NCBI GenBank assembly: GCA_014529385.2
Contig: CM043963.1
Coordinates: forward strand, 69,964,912 to 70,028,911
Direction: 5' to 3'
DNA length: 64,000 nt
From: Adiantum capillus-veneris
Lineage: Eukaryota; Streptophyta; Polypodiopsida; Polypodiales; Pteridaceae
The notes under the pieces were generated by a model. It was not told where the DNA came from, made no database searches, and saw only the letters and a list, made by a program, of their open reading frames with translations. The position numbers were made by a program, and so were the translations under genes. Of this stretch, positions 56,931 through 64,000 are shown one piece after another (positions within the stretch are counted from its first letter, which is position 1; each line of letters starts with the position of its first letter).

Positions 56931-56984
<54 letters not shown>
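56931..56984. repeat. (GT)27 microsatellite
   Basis: Second GT run. The 95 bp between the two runs (56832-56927) is repeated after this run (56984-57078), a 152-bp tandem duplication that includes the GT tract. Confidence 0.98.
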
Positions 56985-56986
<2 letters not shown>

Positions 56987-58002
56987 CTACTAAATCTTAG
57001 ATAATAAGACATAATTAAATTTTTACATTCAAAAGACAGTGGCAATGGAACAAGGACTAGATATGTACAAAAGCGACTCACTATTAGAATCATTTAAGTA
57101 CAATGTTTGTAGGAAAGAGATCCCCTTTCAGTAAGCAGAAAGTAAATGAACTTCCCAAGTCATCAGTGAGTGTTCCATCTAGAGTAAGATAGCTTGCCAA
57201 AGTAAAAAAACCTTCCAAGATAAGATAGAGTCCTTACCTGCATCTATCCAAACAAGACAACAATTCAGTTAGCCTTGGATGTGTTTTACAGGTATCAATG
57301 GACCATAACATTTGTTATCCATGTCCATCTTATAAACCTTTTCTATTTTAACAAGCTTAGTGATATATGATTACAAAAATATTCTTTTTTCCTAAATCCA
57401 AGTTACTAAAAAGCATTAATCTGATTAGAAGGCCACCACCCCTTCTAATCCAAGTGTCATAGTCCCCTATCAATAAATCCTTCAAGATTTAATGAAACTC
57501 AACCAAAGCTCAAGAAAATTTTTATTATATTTAAAATAATAAGCTAGTTTATGTTTGTTTAGGTCAAATAGAGTAAAAATGTTCATCATGGTATATGGAA
57601 TTTAAAACATCTTATATTGTGTATAACTATTACCGGATAAATCTCTCAGCACATTAAGTGGCAAGGAGCCCTTTGAAGTAACCAAAATATCCGAAGAGTA
57701 GTTCAATATTCATATGCAGCCGGCAGGCCAAGCCTCCGAAAACCATAGAGCCAGTATCAATTATTACACAAGAAGTCACCCAATATCATATTATCCTCAT
57801 GCCAATCCAAGGGATACATAATACACAGTCAAATGTAGTCGAGAAAACAGTCCCAAAGTGTATACTTACCTTAAATAGGTAAAAGTTCTTTAGTAAGAAA
57901 CATGGGGTATGTTACAAAGCATTAGGTGCAACAAGTCTTGGAATATTTCTAACAAAATAGTAAAACTGCCCAACGAATGCAACAGAGGTAATAGACCTCC
58001 TA
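56984..58002. repeat. Long direct repeat R, left copy
   Basis: It is collinear with 62955-64000, with scattered substitutions and small indels. The match still holds at the window end, so the repeat is longer than seen. It flanks the Penelope-like genes. Minus-strand splice-like signals (CAGGTAAGG near 57231, AAGGTAAGT near 57867) occur in both copies. Confidence 0.95.
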
Positions 58003-58993
58003 ATTTAAACATTTTGGTACAGCAATCATATGCAACCAGGCCTACCAACCCCGCATAGAGTGCGCATGAAGAAACATCAGCATTCTTTGTATTCCAAAAA
58101 CCCAAACGATGAGTTTTACCAGGTTGTATAATCATCAAATTACCAGTGAACCATAACCCCATGCTTATCAATCCAATTCCAAACCATATCATCTTTAAGC
58201 AGTCACCTCAATAGAGCAAGAGAACTAATACAGTATATGTTAGCACCCGGGAAAAAGCCCTGTTTTATAGTAAGCGAATACCAATTTTAAGCTAGCCAAG
58301 CAAAACCCAATTCCTTCTTTTCCAATGAATGACAATTTACACACAATTTCTATGCTGAGTAAAATGATACAACCTATCATTTTATGAGCAATAAAAACAC
58401 CAACTGTACACAGTGTGAAATTCGACAGTCCCCGACATTTGTAAAAGCCCATCATGAACGTATGCAGAATACGCCTAAGGTAAAACAACTGTCACCATGC
58501 TATATAATGTTAACCTTACAGTGTCAGAAGAAAGCTTACAGTACAAAATTCCAATATAACCAGTAACGAGGCAAGCTAGGGTAGAGAATAACCTGAGACA
58601 CCTGAGTGGTGAGCTTCATAGCTCCTTTTTGTGAAGCAGGCAGTAAGACTTCTCAAAAAACACAACAGAACAACATTGGCTAAGTGAGGGGCAGAGATGC
58701 ACCCTCACCTGTTTAAATAGCAGGAGGAGGATGGTCTACCAATCCTCTGAGTTGGAGTAATGAGTGTGTGGTAGCACAAAACGGCACGCAGATACCCATG
58801 AATGGGGAGATCCAAAGCCACGGAGGAGAGGCTGCCTTCATGGCATCACGAGGAAAGAAACCATTAATCATGCTTGGCACTCGAGGGGGTTTTATATATC
58901 TTATTTTATTATTCAAGGGCTAGGCCCCATGGTCTTAACAGGGTAATGGCATAAAAGTGACCCAGTAAGATCCGGGCTAGAACCAAGTGGTGG

Positions 58994-59025
<32 letters not shown>

Positions 59026-59197
59026 TGTGTTTGGGGTAGGTTTGGGGGTGGTTTGTTTTATATAACCATAAGAGTATAACAGTGTGTGTGTGTGTGTGTG
59101 TGTGTGTACCCGCCCTATCCCAGACGCCATACACAATGGGTCGGTAGTTGGCCCATTATGTATGGGCCTACTAGCTAATTAGAGAAATGTGATTCTC
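58003..59197. other. Tail between ORF2 and the left repeat
   Basis: It contains a run of 29 G (58997-59025), (GT)13 (59082-59107) and a hairpin with 15-nt arms (59128-59142 with 59150-59164, 13 of 15 paired). Minus-strand open stretches at 57890-58192 and 58240-58488 are hydrophobic but match nothing I know. Confidence 0.5.
58997..59025. repeat. G29 homopolymer
   Basis: Uninterrupted run of 29 G followed by TGTGT. It could be a G-quadruplex former or an assembly-sensitive run. Confidence 0.9.
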
Positions 59198-61137
59198 TTA
59201 TTTAAAGTGTAACCCAGGCCAGTTATGTTGGGTGAGAGCATGTATAATAGTGTTACAGATCTGATTTCTATTAAACCCGTTAAGGCAATACTTTTTGATT
59301 AGTAACCAAACCTCCTCCCAGGCAAGAAAAGGGGTAGATGAAGAATAGAAAATTAAGTGTAGCAGGCTGATACAAGAGCTAATAGCAGCCTTGTAAGGCC
59401 TATTTCTATTCTTCTTAATGAATTCAATAAGTGGTAGTTTCAGGAGATCCCTTTTCCATACAAACCTAAGATCTTACCCTCCAATAGACGAGGCATGAAG
59501 GGAGATAGAGAGGTTAAGAAATTGGACAGATGTGCAAAAAGTCCCATTGGGTGTGACGGTCTTATGGAGAGAGGTAGGTTCAATTTTAAGGCAACGAGGG
59601 TAAATCAGACAGATTTCATTGGGGAAGTCACTATTGTTGATGCTAAGTAAATCATCCATGATCTATAAGTATGTCTAAACTGTGAAAGCTTATTCTTGTA
59701 AGTTTCCATGGTCTTGAGACACCACTTGTATTCAAAGAAAGCAAGGTAAATGCTACACATAAATGGAGAGCAAGAAAATCCCATGGGGATGCCAAGGCAT
59801 TGGTTAAAGCAAAGACCACCTAAAACTATAGTGCAGTTACTCAACAGCCAGTAGATGTAGGAGCAAAGCTTAGTTTCATTAAAGTGTTCGGAGTGAGATA
59901 AGTGAATCCACCTGGGTTTTTTGGAAAGAGAGATGTAAAAAAGCTTCTTCTTTCTAGCATTGGAGAAAGCCAATTTAATTACCTTGGCAAGAATAGCCTT
60001 AAGGCCAAGATCCCCATCAAGGGGAATGTTTTCGTAACATTGTGTAATGTTAGCAATAAAAATGTGGAAGATCTGTTGAGGAAGGTTAAGTGAGACCTCT
60101 GTAGAGTTTTTAGTAAGCCAGAAGGGATTATATTGAACATGTAAGAAGTCCTGGCAGATTTTCTATTTGGTGGCACAAATAAGCTCTAATTCAGATAGTA
60201 TAAGGTCAAGGCAACAAGTAATATCCTTGGTGATATCAGAAAAAATACAATTGGAGGCATCGGATATCCACCTGAACTTATGCTTCTGAATTTTATAAGT
60301 GAGAAATAGTACTAGTAACTTAGTGTTCAACACATAGTAGCCTAGAAGCCCTAAGTGTTTAGCAATTTTATTGGTAATAGTTTGAAGTGTAGATTTAATA
60401 TGACATAATTCCTTACCAGATACTCGATCACGAGTGGCCTTCCAAGCTAGGTCTTTGCAAATGATAGTGAGACAGTTAGAGCTTTTGTCAAGCCCGACAA
60501 CAAACCATCTATCAGAGATCTTTTGAAAATCAAGAGTTAGCTGAGAAGTAAGCTAAGAATCATCAGATGATAACCATTTACTAGGAAGTTGTGAAATTTT
60601 ATTAAGGAAGCATTCCTTCACAAGTTCACTTAAGTCCGGCAGGACTGTCATATCCAGTCGGAGAGCACTGACAAGGTCAGTGAGATAGCTTAGTATAGCT
60701 GATAGAGCAAGGTACGGGTTTTTGGGAGAGTTAGGTATACGATTGAGCCCTTTGGCCAAAATTCTACGTATTTTAGTATTTTCAATAATGCTAAGATCAT
60801 AAGTGCAAACATGATCACCAAAAGCCTCAAAATTTCTGCAAAAGGTGGTAAACTGAAAACATGTACAATGAGGAACAACATCCTGTCTAAGAAAGTCATT
60901 ATTATAGATCAACCTCTTTATGGGATGATGATATTTCCATCCTATGAGTATGTTGTCGAGCAATTTGTGATTACCAAAAAAAAGATCAAAGCACTGACAA
61001 AAAAGATTTTTTTGTTGAATCCAATCGAGGAGTACATTGTGAAAGAAACAGTGTATGTAGATGAAACCATTATCCGGATCCACTTTGCTGAGAGTTCTTC
61101 TTCCGCAAGGGCTTGTAGCAACCTGCAATATAACCAA
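59198..61137 (-). pseudogene. Penelope-like ORF2: reverse transcriptase without an evident endonuclease
   Basis: The N-terminal part has the family signature HVCTYDLSIIENTKIRRIL with an ILAKG end. Next come RWFVVGLDKSSNCLTIICKD (about 60452-60506) and motif A ANITQCYENIP (about 60020-60057), with the catalytic Asp changed to Asn. CLGIPMGFSCSPFMCSIYLA (GIPMG at 59779-59793) is motif B. Motif C, MDDLLSINNSDF (59651-59659), is one frame off from a lost base directly before it. The thumb (RNRPYKAAISSCISLLHLIF, NWPGLHFK) ends at a stop at 59198-59200. Two in-frame stops occur, near 60553 and 60168. No GIY-YIG text follows. Confidence 0.82.
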
Positions 61138-61141
61138 TAGT

Positions 61142-62713
61142 TTAAAATTCCGCGTAGTTCCTGGTGGGGGGAGACCTGCCTCTTCCTCTTGTAAAGCTGC
61201 GAACTCTTCCTCGGTTAGAGGAAGAACTAGGTGTTAGGAAGGAAGTGAAGGAGTTGGGGGTGATTAAAGAGTTAGCCCTTTTGAGAGCAGGGGAGTCATC
61301 CTCATCTATACAAGGTTTAAGAAGACTAGTGATGAGTTTAACACCTTTATAGTTACCATAAGTAGTTAAGTAAATGCCAGGTTTAACAGATTTCAGCTCC
61401 TTCAAGATGTCAAGCATTAGTCCACGGAAGATGTTGAAGGCAATCTGTGCAATTACAATTTTCTTAGCTTGGCCACCAAGCCAAGAGCAAATGAGGGAGA
61501 GATGAAAATCCACCGGTTTTTCCGAGAAAAGTAAGTCCAGATGGTTAAGAATAAACCAAATGGCATGATCGAACCACATGATGCTGGATTCACAAGAGGC
61601 TTTAGGGTCAAGAAATCTACAAGCACATTTTACATAAGGACGAAAGACATTCCATATGGATTTAGTGTAAAAATCAGGGTTACTCTTGGCAAATTCCATG
61701 TTCCCTTTGGTACGGATGTACATGCCTGTATTAGAGGGGCACTTGGAGTGGTCAATGAGATTGAGATTGAAGGGTGCCTTGATGAGCTCACCTTTGTCCA
61801 AAAATTGTCCTCCTTTAAGAATCTTGAGTCTACAATCTCCACAGTAGAGGCAGGGAGGTTGGCAAGGTAGACCTAGGTTTCACTCAAAATAGGTGCTAAG
61901 AAAGCTTTGTTAGGCAGGACCCAAAGCTGATGGTCAACCCTGAGGGATTCAATTTTAATTTGTCTCACGGGCAAGACATGAAAAACTTTAGAAATTTTAG
62001 GCACCACAAGAGGTTAGAGTCATCGAGGGAGTAAAGATTACTCTGAAATTCCTTAACTGCTTCAAGGAATGCACTATCCCGACAGAAAATTCCACCAGTT
62101 TGTGGAATAGATGGAGTGGCTGGTGCACATACAAAAGAGGGATTAAGCCCACATAATTTCCTAAGAAAGTTAGATAGATCAGCACCAGAGAAGGAAAAAA
62201 GAGCAAGCTCTTGCTCATACTGCGAGGATAAAAGAGGAAGCTAGGCAATGATTAAATTAACTCCTTCCAAGGAGTCTTTATCCAAAGTAGCTAAAATCTT
62301 GACCCAATCATTAAAAGACAGCATATGTAAGACAGATAGTTTCTTGTCAGAGGTAAGAGGCGAATCATAAAATAGATGAGAAGCATCCAAGCTGCTAATG
62401 CATCTAAGAACAAGAGAAGTGGCCACTGAGAGGGGTTCTGAGTCCAGTTCCAATCCTTGTGAGAGAGCAAGAGTCTACAAAAAAAATGAGGAGAGGTTTA
62501 CTTATTTTTCTCATAGTAGGTAATACAATCTTTGGCCTTCCTAGAGAGGAAGGGTCTAGTTCTAACTGCCAAGGCATTCTTTGGTTTACGGTCCTTAAGG
62601 TAAAGCTTAATCTGTTCGAGAATATTTGCATGATTCTCAGGGTTGTGATTAGTGCTCATGCAAGCCGTCCTCTCATAGGGTAAGCAGTCCTGAAAAGGGA
62701 ACAATGTAAACAT
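61142..62713 (-). pseudogene. Penelope-like element ORF1 of unknown function
   Basis: It starts near MSTNHNPENHANILEQIKLY. Frames change several times; readable parts include LSVLHMLSFNDWVKILATLD, CGLNPSFVCAP and MYIRTKGNMEFAKSNPDFYT. The last 220 residues are open (61801-61142) and end in a serine- and arginine/glycine-rich basic tail (RGRVRSFTRGRGRSPP), which suggests RNA binding. It ends five bases before the ORF2 frame. No named domain was recognised. Confidence 0.6.
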
Positions 62714-62954
62714 AAATAAAGGTAGAAACAGTAAATGTGATTTTTTGGGCCTGCAAACCTTAAACCGGCAAAGTCAAAGACTATAGTAGCAGTGTGCAGG
62801 GGACCAGAAAAAGAGTCTGAAAAGGGACCACCTAACACCGGTCAAGGGATTACAGACTGTGGGTCCAACTTAGAACTCAATCTTGAAGAAAATTTCCAAA
62901 GCCAGCATCCCGGTTTCTCTTGGAAAGAAAAACCTTATGTATAGGATGTGTGTG

Positions 62955-64000
62955 TAGCTGTTAAATCTTAGATAATAAGACATAATTGAATTTTTACATT
63001 CAAAAGACAGTGGTAAAGGAACAAGGACTAGATATGTACAAAAACAACTCAGTATAGAATCATTTAAGTACAATGTTTGTAGGAAAGAGATCCCTTTTTA
63101 GTAAGCAGAAAGTAAATGAACTTCCCAAGTCATCAATGAGTGTTCCATCCAGCGTAAGATAGCTTGCCAAAGTAAAAAAAACTTCCAAGATAAGATAGAG
63201 TCCTTACCTGCATCCATCCAAACAAGACAACAATTCAATTAGCCTTGGATGTGTTTTTTAGGTATCAATGGACCATACCAGTTGTTATCCATGTCCATCT
63301 TATAAACTTTTTTTATTTAACAAGCTTAGTGATGTATGATTACAAAAATGTTCTTCTATTTCTCGTTTTCCTAAATCCAAGTTACTAAAAAGCATTATTC
63401 TGATTAGAAGGCCACCACCCCTTCTAATCCAAGTGTGATAGTCCCCTATCAATAAATCCTTCAAGATTTAATGAAACTCAACCGAAGCTCAAGAAAACTT
63501 TTATTATAGTTAAAATAATAAGCTAGTTTATGTTTGTTTAGGTCAGTTTATGTTTGTTTAAGTCAAATAGAGTTAAAATGTTTGCATGGTATATGGAATT
63601 TAAAACATCCTATATTGTGTATAACTATTACCAGATAAATCTCTCAGCACATTAAGTGGCAAGGAGCCCTTTGAAGTAACCAAAATATCCAACGAGTAGT
63701 TCAATATTTATATGCAGCTGGAAGGCCAAGCCTCTCAAAACCATAGAGCCAGTATCAATTATTACACAAGAAGTCACCCAATATCATATTATCCTCATGC
63801 CAATCCAAGGGATACATAATACACAGTCAAATGTAGTCGAGAAAACAGTCCCAAAGTGTATACTTACCTTAAATAGGTAAAAGTTCTTTAGTAAGAAACA
63901 TGGGGTATGTTACAAAGCATTAGGTGCAACAAGTCTTGGAATATTTCTAACAAAATAGTAAAACTGCCCAACGAATGCAACAGAGGTAATAGACCTCCTA
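62955..64000. repeat. Long direct repeat R, right copy (cut by window end)
   Basis: Partner of 56984-58002 at a spacing of about 6.0 kb. It has a GT tract of only about five units at its left edge and a roughly 21-bp internal duplication near 63541. Confidence 0.95.

Noticed and set aside
57890-58488. Two hydrophobic minus-strand open frames that look like membrane segments
   Set aside because: No recognisable family, and the first lies partly in the long direct repeat. Kept only as a possible exon signal.
58909-59136. Proline-rich open frames
   Set aside because: They come from the G29 and GT tracts, not from a gene.
56984-64000. LTR retrotransposon reading of the R repeats
   Set aside because: No primer binding site, polypurine tract, gag or integrase was found, and the RT is Penelope-type. 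Pseudo-LTRs fit better.

Overview
The window looks like intergenic nuclear DNA from a large, repeat-rich plant genome. Evidence is the plant-type L1 LINE, Ty1/copia and Ty3/gypsy elements with plant-style primer sites, many GT/GA microsatellites, and no recognisable host protein gene, rRNA, tRNA or CRISPR array. A Penelope-like polymerase without an evident endonuclease and gypsy elements with unusual extra domains would fit a fern, lycophyte or other non-seed plant, but that is inference. Nearly every coding tract is a broken retroelement gene.

Layout. (1) 1-10600: an L1-like LINE on the plus strand, split by a complete Ty1/copia element (545-6286, minus strand) with 192-bp LTRs and a perfect 5-bp target duplication. 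The copia RT gene carries a filler insertion with a 49-bp perfect palindrome. (2) 10614-10767: a small foldback element. (3) About 10770-20600 plus a 3' LTR start: Ty3/gypsy element A with gag, three zinc-knuckle sites, protease, RT, RNase H, two tandem integrase zinc-binding modules, integrase, then a second retropepsin-like domain and a W-x-P-K tail. (4) 20600-22940: non-coding DNA with five copies of a palindrome built on ATCGCGAT. (5) 22943-26415: a broken long ORF with a coiled coil. (6) 27431-37563: element B, a 10-kb LTR element with tRNA-Asp-type primer site and polypurine tract but no RT or integrase. Its gag-like polyprotein repeats element A's accessory parts: Y-x-D-x-x-G-x-x-Y modules, a retropepsin-like domain and W-x-P-K repeats. 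Its leader holds a second ATCGCGAT palindrome family. (7) 37563-38148: a palindromic repeat block. (8) 40701-46059: gypsy element C, internally deleted. (9) 46519-51206: gypsy element D on the minus strand, carrying a 248-bp MITE with 8-bp target duplication. (10) 51207-56730: LTR debris, a CCAAT-pair repeat and an orphan primer site. (11) 56832-64000: a Penelope-like element on the minus strand (ORF1 and an RT ORF2) between direct repeats of at least 1 kb that run off the window edge.

How it fits together. Elements A and B look like two members of one lineage: B could use A's enzymes in trans while supplying its own structural protein and cis signals. The two palindrome families, which share one core, are candidates for common cis elements. 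The Penelope-like unit between long direct repeats fits the partial-tandem arrangement typical of that class.
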